Assembly (NCBI RefSeq): GCF_016892625.1
Contig: NZ_JAFEMW010000003.1
Location: 372,001-436,000, forward strand
From: Brevibacterium sp. RIT 803
Lineage (GTDB): Bacteria > Actinomycetota > Actinomycetes > Actinomycetales > Brevibacteriaceae
Length of the DNA stretch: 64,000 bases
Direction: 5' to 3'
The notes below the pieces were generated by a model. That model was not told where the DNA came from. It saw only the letters and a list, made by a program, of their open reading frames with translations, and searched no databases. Made by a program: the position numbers and the translations under genes. Every line of letters begins with the position of its first letter. Position 1 is the first letter of the stretch. This document shows positions 19,006 to 28,051 of this stretch, one piece after another.

Positions 19006-19931
19006 GCCTGTTCGGCGAGGTAGCTCTCGATGTCATCGAGAACCTTATGAGCGCCCTTCGGCCCCACCCCGGAGACCCAGTAGCTGGTGTCGACAGGCGT
19101 CACGGAGGGAAACGCGTCCGAGTTTCCGGCAATCACTTTGGGCACAGCGGAATCGTCGCTGACATCGTCGGCGGTGACGAAGACGGCATCGGCTCTGGCG
19201 TCGACGGAGTTCTCCGGTGAGATATCGGCCTGCAGTCCGTCGGCCCAATCCTGATCGGGAATCGAATAGCCCACGCATTCGAGCAGGCTGCCGGCGAATG
19301 AGTCCGGACCGTAGAGGCTCAATGTCGTCTCGTCGCGCGGCCGAATCATCTGGGCGGTGTCACCGTCGATTCCGTATTCGGCTTTGATGGATTCGCAGCG
19401 CTCGTCGACCTCGGCGAGGAGTGCCTCGGTCTCGTCCTTGCGGTCAAGGGCGTCCCCGATCAGAAGCGCGTTGTCCTTCCACGAATCGGCGTGGTTGGCG
19501 ATGAAGACCGTCGGAGCAATCGCATCAAGCTCGTCGTAGAGCTTCGAATGCCGTGATTCGGTGCCGAGGATGAGATCCGGCTCCAGAGCCGCAATGGCTT
19601 CAAGGTCCGGCTCGGGCACCGTTCCGACGGATTCGACGCCGTCGACGCCGAGGTAGTCGGGAATGCCTGCGACATTACTCGCCACCGCCGCCCCCAATGG
19701 GGTCACACCGAGCGCGACCGCGGTGTCGAGCTCGAGGGGTTCCAGGGTCACGACCTTGTCGGTCTTGGCGATGATTTCGGCAGTTCCACGCGCGTGTTCA
19801 ACCGAGTGCGTACTTGACCCTTCGTTCGTCTCCTCTGCACGGCTGCCGCTGTCGCATGCGGTCAGGAGGGCGAGGAGACTGATTGCGACACCGATTGCGG
19901 CTGGTCGGAGTCGGACTGCGGTTGGGTTCAT
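19002..19931 (-). CDS. Iron-siderophore ABC substrate-binding lipoprotein
   Basis: 309 aa. A signal peptide ends in the lipobox LLTAC with Cys 26, so it is a membrane-anchored lipoprotein made by Lgt. The rest is a FepB/FecB-like (TroA fold) binding domain with VVTLEPLELDTAVALGV, DLEAIAALEPDLILG and FAGSLLECVGY. ATG at 19931 has GGAAG 7 nt upstream; an in-frame TTG at 19937 is less likely. It is followed by the siderophore-interacting protein with a 4-nt overlap. A DtxR/IdeR-type box lies 50 nt upstream. It probably serves a permease coded elsewhere. Confidence 0.92.
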   Translation of the reverse strand: MNPTAVRLRPAAIGVAISLLALLTACDSGSRAEETNEGSSTHSVEHARGTAEIIAKTDKVVTLEPLELDTAVALGVTPLGAAVASNVAGIPDYLGVDGVESVGTVPEPDLEAIAALEPDLILGTESRHSKLYDELDAIAPTVFIANHADSWKDNALLIGDALDRKDETEALLAEVDERCESIKAEYGIDGDTAQMIRPRDETTLSLYGPDSFAGSLLECVGYSIPDQDWADGLQADISPENSVDARADAVFVTADDVSDDSAVPKVIAGNSDAFPSVTPVDTSYWVSGVGPKGAHKVLDDIESYLAEQA

Positions 19932-19980
19932 GGTCAACTTCCGTCACGATGAGCGGTCGCACAGCTAGCGCGACCCGGCC

Positions 19981-19999
19981 ATAGGTAAGGCTACCCTGA
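19981..19999. promoter_or_regulatory. IdeR/DtxR-type iron box
   Basis: The 19-nt palindrome ATAGGTAAGGCTACCCTGA matches the DtxR/IdeR consensus TTAGGTTAGGCTAACCTAA at 15 positions. It lies 50 nt upstream of the siderophore-binding lipoprotein start. In actinobacteria such boxes bind the Fe2+-loaded repressor and shut iron uptake genes, which fits the two genes downstream. Confidence 0.75.
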
Positions 20000-20068
20000 C
20001 TAAGGACCGGGGGCCAGTCCTCATCAGACCATCGATCGCTTCGAGTCAGTGGCCCGCCGGTGACCCGA

Positions 20069-21265
20069 TCAGCCCTCGGTGATCCACTCCTTGAGGAGGC
20101 CAAGACCCTCATTGATCTCGTCGAGCCCGATGCCGGAGTAGGCCAGACGGATGTAATGCCGGTCCTCCCCGCCCTGTCTCCTGCCGAAGTGCTCGCGGGT
20201 GCAGAACGAGACTCCGGTGTTGTGCAGCGCCTCGATGGAGAAATCGGCGAGGGTGGCAATCCCCTTGGCTTCCATCGCTTCGGTGACATCGGGGAAGACG
20301 TAGAACGTGGACCCGGGAGTGGCGACGCTCATTCCCGGGATCGAGTTGATGATCGAGCATGTGGCATCACGGCGTTTGCGCAGCACCTCGAGCATCCGCC
20401 CGACGGAGTCCTGCGGCCCTTGGAGCGCGGCGATGCCCGCCCACTGGACGTATTGGGTGGTGCAGGATTCGTCGTTGGTGTTCATCGTGGAAATCGCCCC
20501 AGCAACCTCCGGCGGTGCGACGGCACAGCCTAGCCGGGATCCCGTCATCGCGAACTTCTTGCTGAATGTGTAAAGGATGACAGTGCGCTCGCGCATACCG
20601 TCGAGTGCTGCGATGGACGTCGAACGGCCCTTGTAGCGCATCTCGAAATAGGCTTCGTCGGACAGAACCCAGAGGTCGAATTCCTGCGCGATCGCGGCGA
20701 TCGCCTCACGTTCGGCATCGGTGGACTCGGCCGAGATCGGGTTCTGCAGGTCGTTGTAGATGATGGCCACCGTCTTGTCATCGATGGAGGCCCGCAGATG
20801 GTCGAGGTCGATGGCGAACCCGTCGTCAGTGGGCACATACCTGTAGGGAAGCGCGGTCCCGCCGAGGTACTCGATCTGAGATTCATAGATCGGGAACCCT
20901 GGGTTGGGGTAGAGCACACCCTCGCCCGGATCCATGACCGCCTGCAGGAACTTCGTGATCACCGGCTTGCCGCCGGTGGTGACGATCACCTCGGCGGGGT
21001 CGATGCTCATGCCTCGCCGGGATCCGATGTCTGCTGCCAGTGCCGCACGCAGCTCCGGAATTCCGGGGCCTGGGCAGTACCCGGTCTTGCCATCTTTGAT
21101 GGCCTGATCCATGGCTTCGACGATGTGGCCGGCCATGGGGAAATTGAGGTCGCCGAGGTGGAAGGGATAGACCTGGTTGCCCTGAGCCTTCCAATCGGCG
21201 GCGGCCTGGGCGACCCGGAACGCGGTCTCGGTGCCCAGGTTGTCCAGGCGTTGAGCAGTCTTCAT
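20069..21265 (-). CDS. Class I PLP aminotransferase
   Basis: 398 aa, normal length for fold type I aspartate-family aminotransferases. The PLP lysine is in TFSKKFAMTGSRLG; the substrate-carboxylate Arg fits HYIRLAYSG near the C-terminus. The early LGDLNFPMAGHIVEAM and YCPGPGIPELRAALA are family-like. ATG at 21265 follows AAAGGAG with a 6-nt gap. It stands alone on the minus strand, downstream of the HMG-CoA lyase, with 262 nt between that can hold its own promoter. The amino donor and acceptor cannot be told. Confidence 0.9.
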   Translation of the reverse strand: MKTAQRLDNLGTETAFRVAQAAADWKAQGNQVYPFHLGDLNFPMAGHIVEAMDQAIKDGKTGYCPGPGIPELRAALAADIGSRRGMSIDPAEVIVTTGGKPVITKFLQAVMDPGEGVLYPNPGFPIYESQIEYLGGTALPYRYVPTDDGFAIDLDHLRASIDDKTVAIIYNDLQNPISAESTDAEREAIAAIAQEFDLWVLSDEAYFEMRYKGRSTSIAALDGMRERTVILYTFSKKFAMTGSRLGCAVAPPEVAGAISTMNTNDESCTTQYVQWAGIAALQGPQDSVGRMLEVLRKRRDATCSIINSIPGMSVATPGSTFYVFPDVTEAMEAKGIATLADFSIEALHNTGVSFCTREHFGRRQGGEDRHYIRLAYSGIGLDEINEGLGLLKEWITEG

Positions 21266-21527
21266 TGTCGGCTCCTTTATGCTGATCACTGACGGTCCGG
21301 TCATCCCGGGTCTTGAGCCCGTTTCCCGTCGCTTCCCTCACGATAGAGCACAGGGGTGCCGACTGTCAGCGATGATCAGACGTCAACATCATGCCGGGCG
21401 ACCAGTTGCAGCTGATCTCGGACTATCAATTCACAACCGCAGGGCTATGCCCGACGAGTAGTACTCTGACCAGCAATATGCGCACGATCTGCTCCCTAAA
21501 TTGCTGTGTTCTCGGATCTCTCTTTGC

Positions 21528-22454
21528 TCAGTTCGACAGTGCACGGACGACTGAAGAAGGTGATGTGCGACCGAGGAGCTTTGCCATCCACTCGCTGGTC
21601 GCGGCCAGGGACGACAGATCGACGCCCGTGGAGATTCCCATACCCTCAAGCATCCAGACGAGATCCTCGGTGGCCAGATTCCCGGTCGCGCTTCCGGCGA
21701 ACGGGCATCCTCCCAAACCGCCTGCTGCAGAGTCGAAGACCCGGATCCCCGCGTCAAGTCCTGCGAGAACATTGGCGAGTGCCTGCCCGTACGTGTCATG
21801 GGTGTGAAGAGCGAGCCGATCCCGCTCCTGCTCGGTGAAGCCCTCAAGCAGCTCTCGCACATGGCCGGGGGTGCCGACCCCGATCGTGTCGCCCAGACTG
21901 ACTTCATAACATCCGGCAGCCAACAGACGACGAGTCATGGACAGGACATCCTCGATCGGCACCTTCCCTTCCCACGGATCGCCGAAGCACATGGAAACGT
22001 AACCACGCACCGTGATGCCAGACCCGAGTGCCTCGGCGGTGATGTGCTCAGCATCAGCCAAAGCACCGTCCTTGTCGGTGTTGAGGTTCTTCCGTGCGAA
22101 GGTCTCCGTTGGGCTCACGAAGACGGCGATTGTCTGCGCGTTAGCCTTCTGGGCACGCTCAAGCCCACGATCATTGGGCACCAGCACCGGCATGCGCAGA
22201 GGAGCAAGATCACGAACGCCGTCGAGCACCTCGGCGGAATCCGCAAGCTGCGGGACCCAGGTAGGTAAGACGAAGCTGGTCACCTCGATCGGATTGAGAC
22301 CGGCAGCAGCGAATCGATCGATGAAGTCGATCTTGTCGACCGTCGCCACCGATTGCGCCTCTGCCTGCAGACCATCGCGGGGCCCGACCTCGTAGATGCT
22401 CACCTCCGGGCGCTCTGGGCCACCGGGATGAGGATCCGGGAAGGCAGGATTCAT
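21528..22454 (-). CDS. mvaB: Hydroxymethylglutaryl-CoA lyase
   Basis: 308 aa. HMG-CoA lyase splits HMG-CoA to acetoacetate and acetyl-CoA. Key parts are visible: EVGPRDGLQAE (catalytic Arg-Asp), the HTHDTYGQA metal His pair, and the signature GLGGCPFAGSATGNLATED with the active Cys. The start ATG at 22454 overlaps the stop of the HMG-CoA reductase gene (ATGA). Paired with a degradative reductase, it completes mevalonate breakdown as in Pseudomonas mevalonii mvaAB. It could equally serve leucine breakdown, but no other leucine genes are nearby. Confidence 0.94.
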   Translation of the reverse strand: MNPAFPDPHPGGPERPEVSIYEVGPRDGLQAEAQSVATVDKIDFIDRFAAAGLNPIEVTSFVLPTWVPQLADSAEVLDGVRDLAPLRMPVLVPNDRGLERAQKANAQTIAVFVSPTETFARKNLNTDKDGALADAEHITAEALGSGITVRGYVSMCFGDPWEGKVPIEDVLSMTRRLLAAGCYEVSLGDTIGVGTPGHVRELLEGFTEQERDRLALHTHDTYGQALANVLAGLDAGIRVFDSAAGGLGGCPFAGSATGNLATEDLVWMLEGMGISTGVDLSSLAATSEWMAKLLGRTSPSSVVRALSN

Positions 22455-23731
22455 TGCCGAATCCCAGTCAGAATCTCGGTGGCATGTTCGACCCTGACCG
22501 CGCCATCGGCAATGAGCTGTCTGACTACCAGGTCGACCTCTTCGCCTTCCGCCCCCGCGGCGACAGCGACATTGCGGGCGTGAAGAGACATGTGGCCGCG
22601 TTGGATCCCTTCGGTGGCCAGGGCTCGAAGCGCCGCGGCGTTCTGGGCCAGGCCGACCGCCATGATCACCGAGGCCAGCTCAGCGGCGGTTTCGACGCCC
22701 AGCACCGATACGGCGGTCTTCGCCCCGGGATGCACGCTCGTCGCACCGCCGACCAGCCCGACAGGCATCGGCAGTTCCATAGTTCCGACGAGGTTGCCCT
22801 GCCCATCGGCTTCGTAGCGTGACATTGCGGTGTAGAGTCCATCTGCCCCGACGGCATGAGAATGAGCCCCGGACTCAACGGCTCGTGTGTCATTGCCAGT
22901 GGCGAGGACGGCCGCGGTGATGCCATTCATGATCCCCTTATTGTGCGTTGCCGCCCGGTAGGGATCGGCAACGGCGAATTCCGCGGCGTCAAGCATGTTC
23001 TCCACCACCTCGGGGCCGCCAAGGAGTTCAGCGTCGAATACTGCGCGAACACGAGTCAGTCTCCGGTCCGCCTTGTTCGTGAGTATTCGCAGGAGTGTGC
23101 GGCCGCCAGCGATCTCGGCCAGTCGTGGCGCCACCGCCTCGGCCATCGTGTTGACCGCATTCGCACCCATCGCATCCTTGACGTCGACGACCAGGTGGAC
23201 GACGACGTAGGTTTGCCGTCTGCTCGGCACGAGGCGAACGACGATGTCGCGCACACCGCCTCCGACCTCGACGAGTCGCGTGTCCTGGGCGTCGGCAAGT
23301 GCACCGATCTCCTCGCTCGCTTCAAGAAGACGCAGGCGAGCTGCCTCGGGATCAGCGACATCGAGAATCTGTATCTGGGCCTGCATGAGCGGCGGTGTCT
23401 GCGAAGTCCGAAATCCGCCGAGTTCGCGGGTCATCCGGGCAAGGTTGCTCGCGGCAGCAACGACCGATGGCTCCTCAGTGGCCATCGGGACGAGCACCTC
23501 CCGACCGTCGACACGAAAGTTCGTCGCAATGCCGATCGGAATCCCCAGCACTCCGAGAACGTTCTCAATCATCCGATCGGCCTGGTCGAGGGACAGACCC
23601 GTCTCCGGGCTCCAGGCTTCCAGCGCTGTGACCGGCACTCCCGACATCCTCGCCACCTCAGCGCGCCGTTCCTCGATCGAGTACTTCCTGAATCCTGAAA
23701 TCCTGCTGCTGTGCGCCGCTTCTCTGCTCAC
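22451..23731 (-). CDS. mvaA: Degradative (class II) HMG-CoA reductase
   Basis: 426 aa. Class II HMG-CoA reductases usually oxidise mevalonate to HMG-CoA with NAD+. Catalytic residues can be placed by motif: Glu in ATEEPS (84-89), Lys in HNKGIMNG, Asp in GNDTRAVE and His in LHARNVA near the C-terminus. Also present are DAMGAN and GTMELPMPVG. The start is GTG at 23731, with GGAGGG 5 nt upstream. It is directly coupled to HMG-CoA lyase and divergent from an MHS carrier that may import mevalonate. The reverse direction (mevalonate synthesis) is less likely because no other mevalonate-pathway gene is present. Confidence 0.93.
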   Translation of the reverse strand: MSREAAHSSRISGFRKYSIEERRAEVARMSGVPVTALEAWSPETGLSLDQADRMIENVLGVLGIPIGIATNFRVDGREVLVPMATEEPSVVAAASNLARMTRELGGFRTSQTPPLMQAQIQILDVADPEAARLRLLEASEEIGALADAQDTRLVEVGGGVRDIVVRLVPSRRQTYVVVHLVVDVKDAMGANAVNTMAEAVAPRLAEIAGGRTLLRILTNKADRRLTRVRAVFDAELLGGPEVVENMLDAAEFAVADPYRAATHNKGIMNGITAAVLATGNDTRAVESGAHSHAVGADGLYTAMSRYEADGQGNLVGTMELPMPVGLVGGATSVHPGAKTAVSVLGVETAAELASVIMAVGLAQNAAALRALATEGIQRGHMSLHARNVAVAAGAEGEEVDLVVRQLIADGAVRVEHATEILTGIRQ

Positions 23732-23929
23732 GCTTGCCCTCCGGTGACGTATCGATTGCCTCAGTTGTGGTTGCTCAGCTCACTGTAGGTGCCGATCCGG
23801 ACCCATCGGTATGGTTGATTGCCCAAGCAGAAGCTCGTCGAGGTGGTCGCTCGTCTATAGGTTCTTCGGTGCCAGCTTGGAACCATGGCACCATCCCCTG
23901 CCTACCGAACCATCTCAATGAGGAGAATC

Positions 23930-25276
23930 ATGACATCGAACATCGCCGACGAACCGACGGACAAGACCAGCACACGGCCGAGTAAAGCGCCGAGTGAATC
24001 GGTGGGTGCCGACAACCGGGCACATCAGCCCAGCATGCGGACCATTGCCCTATCGAGTCTCCTGGGCACCACCGTCGAGTGGTTCGATTTCTTCGCCTAT
24101 TCGACGGCCGCCGCGCTCGTTGTCAATACGCTGTTCTTCCCCGAATATGATCCGGTGGTCGGCACGATACTTGCCTTCGGTGGAATCGCCGTCGGCTATT
24201 TCGGACGGCCTCTCGGGTCGATCGTCTTCGGCCACTTCGGTGATCGCATCGGTCGCAAGACCATGCTCGTGCTGTCCCTGATGCTCATGGGAGGGGCGAC
24301 CTTCGCCATCGGTCTGCTTCCCACATACGCTCAGATCGGTGTGGCCGCTCCGCTGCTGCTCATGTCCCTGCGCTTCATCCAGGGATTCGCCCTCGGCGGC
24401 GAATGGGGTGGAGCCGTGCTCATCGTCGTCGAACATGCACCCGCCAACCGCAAGGGTCTCTACGGAAGCGTCCCTCAGATCGGACTCGCTCTCGGGCTCA
24501 CATTGGCAACGCTGATCTATCTGGGACTCAATCAGCTCCCCGCTGCCGCATTCGAATCATGGGGTTGGCGTGTGCCGTTCCTCGCGAGCGCCGTGCTCGT
24601 GGTTCTCGGTCTGCTGATTCGACTGAAAATCTCCGAGACGCCTGAATTCGAGGCGATCCGAGCTCAAGGGCGAAGCGCTCGGGTACCGATCGCGGAGACG
24701 CTGAGCACTCATTGGCGCGAAGTCTGCCTCGCGGCGCTGAGCTTTGCCGGGATCGGCGCGGTCTTCTACATGCTCTTCACCTTCAGCCTGACCTACGGCA
24801 CCGAGTACATCGGTTTCGATCGCGGCCAGATGCTGCTGATGGCGACCCTGTGTTCGATCGGTGCTGCGATCGGCATTCCGGTCGCCGGTCATCTGGCGGA
24901 CAAGCATGGTGCTCGCCGGATCTTCACCATCGGCTCGGCGGCCATCGCCATCACCGCTTTTCCCTCATTCTGGCTCATCGACACCGGCAACCTCATGCTC
25001 GCACTGTTCGGCTACGCGCTTGCCACCATTGCCTTCTGCGCCTCCTATGGCACCCTTGGGGTGCTCTATGCTGACGCTTTCGATGTGCGGATCCGCTACA
25101 CCGGGATCTCGCTCGCCTTGGGCATCGGAACGATTGTCGGATCTGCGTTCGTTCCGATCATCTACCTTGAGCTCCTCTCGACCTACGGCGGCTCATGGGC
25201 CATCAGCCTCTACATGATCGTCGCCGGAGCAATATCGATGATCTCAGCGCGGCTTCTGCGCCAGCGCGGACTCTAA
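23930..25276 (+). CDS. MFS carrier, MHS family, beside mevalonate genes
   Basis: 448 aa and twelve helices. MHS signatures are LLGTTVEWFDFFAYSTAAAL, GHFGDRIGRKTMLV and GFALGGEWGGAVLIVVEHAP. ATG at 23930 is supported by GAGGAG just upstream. It is divergent from mvaA and mvaB with about 198 nt between starts, so a shared control region is likely and mevalonate or a related hydroxy acid is the reasonable cargo (inference). Its 3' end overlaps the convergent GAF/PucR regulator gene by 33 nt, an unusually long convergent overlap. Confidence 0.9.
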   Translation: MTSNIADEPTDKTSTRPSKAPSESVGADNRAHQPSMRTIALSSLLGTTVEWFDFFAYSTAAALVVNTLFFPEYDPVVGTILAFGGIAVGYFGRPLGSIVFGHFGDRIGRKTMLVLSLMLMGGATFAIGLLPTYAQIGVAAPLLLMSLRFIQGFALGGEWGGAVLIVVEHAPANRKGLYGSVPQIGLALGLTLATLIYLGLNQLPAAAFESWGWRVPFLASAVLVVLGLLIRLKISETPEFEAIRAQGRSARVPIAETLSTHWREVCLAALSFAGIGAVFYMLFTFSLTYGTEYIGFDRGQMLLMATLCSIGAAIGIPVAGHLADKHGARRIFTIGSAAIAITAFPSFWLIDTGNLMLALFGYALATIAFCASYGTLGVLYADAFDVRIRYTGISLALGIGTIVGSAFVPIIYLELLSTYGGSWAISLYMIVAGAISMISARLLRQRGL

Positions 25277-27217
25277 GAGTTCTCCTCGGAGGCGGAGGAG
25301 ACGAACAGCCGCATTCACCCGGAACCGATACTCCGGGTCGGCCAGTGCACCATCGGTGAGTTCGTGGATCCGTTCGAGGCGCTGATGGATGGTGTTCTTA
25401 TGGACGTGGAGCATCCGCCCGGCTCCACTACCGCTCTCACCAGCGTCGAAGTAGGCACCGAGAGTAGCAATGAGTTCGGTCCCTCGACGTTCATCCCAGG
25501 CAATGATCGGATCGAGCATCTGCGCGATGAACTGCACCGCTGCATCTGGATCCGTGGACGCCAAGGCTTGATAGGGGACAAAGGACTCGGCAGGAACACT
25601 CAATCCGGCGATCCCCAGCGACGGGAGAATCTCTAGGCAGCGCGCAGATCGTTCGGCCGAGGCCACGAGAGACTCATCGTGGATGGGGGCGAAGACCGCT
25701 GTGATGGCCGAAGGCATCTCGGCAGCAAGTTGTCGTCGCAGCCGTTCCGTATGCTCCGGCCCGTCCGCGATCGCCCATAGGACTATCAGTTGATTGCCTC
25801 GCAGAGTGAATATTGCCTCATCACCGACGAGCTGGGCGATCCGTCGTGTTGGGCGGACCGTGTCGCCATCGGGAATGCTCAGTGCCGATGCCCACCGGAT
25901 CTGACCGGAAAGCGTTAAAAGCTCCGAGGTGGGATCGGCTCGTTCGAGTTCGGTTCCGTCAAGGAGATCGCGGAGGATGCGTGATCGACGTTCCGCGCGA
26001 GCGGTGTCCACGGCGTCGCGTTTCAATGACAGCAGCGCCGCCACATGTGCCGCACGCTCGAGGAGTCGATATTCGACGGCACTGTGACTGCCGGACTCCG
26101 CCTGCATGATGAGCGCTCCAGTCAGGGAGTCGGCACCCACGATCGCGATGGTGATCCAATGGGTGTCGTCTATCGTCGCTTCCGCGCAATGCCCAGTCTC
26201 CCGGCTCTCCGCCACCGCGGCGGCGAGCTTGTGTGCAGCCGGCACGGAAACCACGTCGATGGGATCGGCCGTGAGTCGGCGCAGTCGGGCGTCAAGAGCA
26301 ATCACCGGATGCGCGAGGGCCCGTGACATCGTGGTCACGATCTCCCCGATCGAACCACCCGCGACCACGGCCGCTGTGAGCGTCTCATGGACTTGATTCG
26401 CCCGCTCCATCTGCGCGACATGATCGGCGAGCTCACGATAGGCAGTCTCGGCAGCCTCGGCGGCTTGGTGACTGTTGCGCAACAGTCGGGCGGAATTCAG
26501 GGCGACCGTGGCATGATCGGCGAAGGCCGACAGCAGTGCGACCTGCTCCGGAGTGAAATCGTGGCCGAACCGGTTGCAGGCGAAGAGGGCACCGAGGATC
26601 TCGTTTCCGACGATCATCGGGACACCGAGGAATGAGCTCAGCCCTTCGGCCTCGACCGCTGCATCGATACCGGGATCACGAGGTGCCTCGATCATCTCCT
26701 CGTAACGGGAAACCCAGACCGGGGCACGCGCCTCGACAACCTTGCTTGCCAGCCCCTTCCCCATGGGAACGACGAGGTCGCGGAAGAGTTCCGAGACGGT
26801 GCCGACGGAATGGCGCACGCGCATTCCACCGGTGCCCGCCTCAATCTCGGACAGATAGGTGACGTCCGTTCCGATCAGGTCGTGGGCGCGCTGGACCAGA
26901 CGCTGGAGCACCGTATCTACATCGTGCAGCGCCACGAGTTCTCGGGCAGATGACAGCAGCCCGGCGAGTTCCTGTGATCGGCGATGCAGATGCGAATGCG
27001 TGTTCTGCAGCTGCCGTGCCTCGGCGATGATCCGCTGTGCCGTGCGGGGGTCAAGACCCTCAGCGCGGATGCGCGAGTCGATCTCCTCAATCGCAGCAGT
27101 GTGGTCCGCAGATGTCGCTCTGAGGAGCGCCAGCACCGTGTCGGCCGATACCTCGTCGTTGAGTTGAGATGCTCCTACAGGTCCGTGGTGATCCATGCCT
27201 TCATGATAGATTGCCAC
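25244..27217 (-). CDS. GAF-domain PucR-type transcriptional regulator
   Basis: 657 aa. After a helical N-terminus, residues about 85-250 are a GAF sensor domain (ARELVALHDVDTVLQRLVQR to FADHATVALNSARLL). A middle domain follows, and the C-terminal 70 residues are the PucR/HTH_30 DNA-binding helix-turn-helix (MLHVHKNTIHQRLERIHELT). The start is GTG at 27217 with GGAG close upstream; ATG at 27196 is the alternative. It is the last gene of the HyuA/HyuB/CaiB/hydratase block, 18 nt after the hydratase stop, and so probably controls that block. It might also act on the mevalonate genes or on the MHS gene that it overlaps. Confidence 0.88.
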   Translation of the reverse strand: MAIYHEGMDHHGPVGASQLNDEVSADTVLALLRATSADHTAAIEEIDSRIRAEGLDPRTAQRIIAEARQLQNTHSHLHRRSQELAGLLSSARELVALHDVDTVLQRLVQRAHDLIGTDVTYLSEIEAGTGGMRVRHSVGTVSELFRDLVVPMGKGLASKVVEARAPVWVSRYEEMIEAPRDPGIDAAVEAEGLSSFLGVPMIVGNEILGALFACNRFGHDFTPEQVALLSAFADHATVALNSARLLRNSHQAAEAAETAYRELADHVAQMERANQVHETLTAAVVAGGSIGEIVTTMSRALAHPVIALDARLRRLTADPIDVVSVPAAHKLAAAVAESRETGHCAEATIDDTHWITIAIVGADSLTGALIMQAESGSHSAVEYRLLERAAHVAALLSLKRDAVDTARAERRSRILRDLLDGTELERADPTSELLTLSGQIRWASALSIPDGDTVRPTRRIAQLVGDEAIFTLRGNQLIVLWAIADGPEHTERLRRQLAAEMPSAITAVFAPIHDESLVASAERSARCLEILPSLGIAGLSVPAESFVPYQALASTDPDAAVQFIAQMLDPIIAWDERRGTELIATLGAYFDAGESGSGAGRMLHVHKNTIHQRLERIHELTDGALADPEYRFRVNAAVRLLRLRGELLESALAQKPR

Positions 27218-27235
27218 ATTCTCCGCCCGGTTCGA

Positions 27236-28051
27236 TTATTCGGCTTCGCTGTCGTCGATCCCGGACTCGGACGCCGAGGCACGACTGGGGAACTGTGGGG
27301 CGCGGCCTTCGGCGAACGCGGCGAGGCCCTCCTTGGCATCGGGGCTGGCGAAGGCCTGCTGCCCGTAGAGCGCTTCCGCGTGAAAAGCAGCGCTCAGCGG
27401 CATCTCCGCCAGTTGCGAGACCGAGGATTTGATGACTGCGAGCGAGTTCCCGCTGAGTTGCAGCAGTCGTTTCGCCAGGCTCACCGCATTGTCGAGGAGA
27501 TCGGCCGCGGGCACCACCCTGTTGACCAGGCCGCGCTGCAGTGCCGTCTCCGCATTGATCGGATCGCCCGTGAGCAGCAGTTCCATAGCCCACGGATACG
27601 GCATCTGCCGAGTCAGCCGCGCCAGGGTCCCACCTGCAGGAACGACTCCGACGCCGGGCTCGGGCAGCCCGAAGCTCGCCGAATCGGCGGCGATCCGCAG
27701 ATCGGTGGACAGCATGATCTCGAAGCCGCCTCCCAAGCAGAGACCGTTCACCGCGGCGATGACCGGCTTGGACAGCCTGCTGTGTTTCTGGTGAGCGCCG
27801 TCCCATTCGGAGATGTCGAACCGCCCCTCGGCGAGTGCCGGGATCGACTCCTTGAGATCGGCACCGACGCAGAACGCCCGCTCGCCGGCGCCGGTGAGGA
27901 TGGCCACTCCGAGGTTCGGATCATCGCGAACCTCGTCGAACGCCGCAGACAGCTCCTCGTACATCGCCAGGGTCAGCGAGTTGAGCTTCTCGGGCCGGTC
28001 GATTGTGATGATCCCGATCCCCTCAGAACGTTCGAACCGGATCCCACTCAT
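27236..28051 (-). CDS. Enoyl-CoA hydratase/isomerase (crotonase) family protein
   Basis: 271 aa. The crotonase fold is clear: ITIDRPEKLNSLTLAMYEEL, the oxyanion loop AFCVGADLKE, and NGLCLGGGFEIMLSTDLRIA with the second oxyanion Gly. The catalytic Glu candidates are in SFGLPEPGVGVVPAGG. ATG at 28051 overlaps the stop of the CaiB/BaiF gene. Besides hydrating enoyl-CoA, this superfamily can open rings or cut beta-diketone CoA esters, which would suit the product of a ketone carboxylase upstream (inference). Confidence 0.9.
   Translation of the reverse strand: MSGIRFERSEGIGIITIDRPEKLNSLTLAMYEELSAAFDEVRDDPNLGVAILTGAGERAFCVGADLKESIPALAEGRFDISEWDGAHQKHSRLSKPVIAAVNGLCLGGGFEIMLSTDLRIAADSASFGLPEPGVGVVPAGGTLARLTRQMPYPWAMELLLTGDPINAETALQRGLVNRVVPAADLLDNAVSLAKRLLQLSGNSLAVIKSSVSQLAEMPLSAAFHAEALYGQQAFASPDAKEGLAAFAEGRAPQFPSRASASESGIDDSEAE

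Noticed and set aside
21528..23731. HMG-CoA reductase as part of mevalonate synthesis
   Set aside because: Class II motifs and direct coupling to the lyase fit breakdown; no kinase or synthase of the mevalonate pathway is near.
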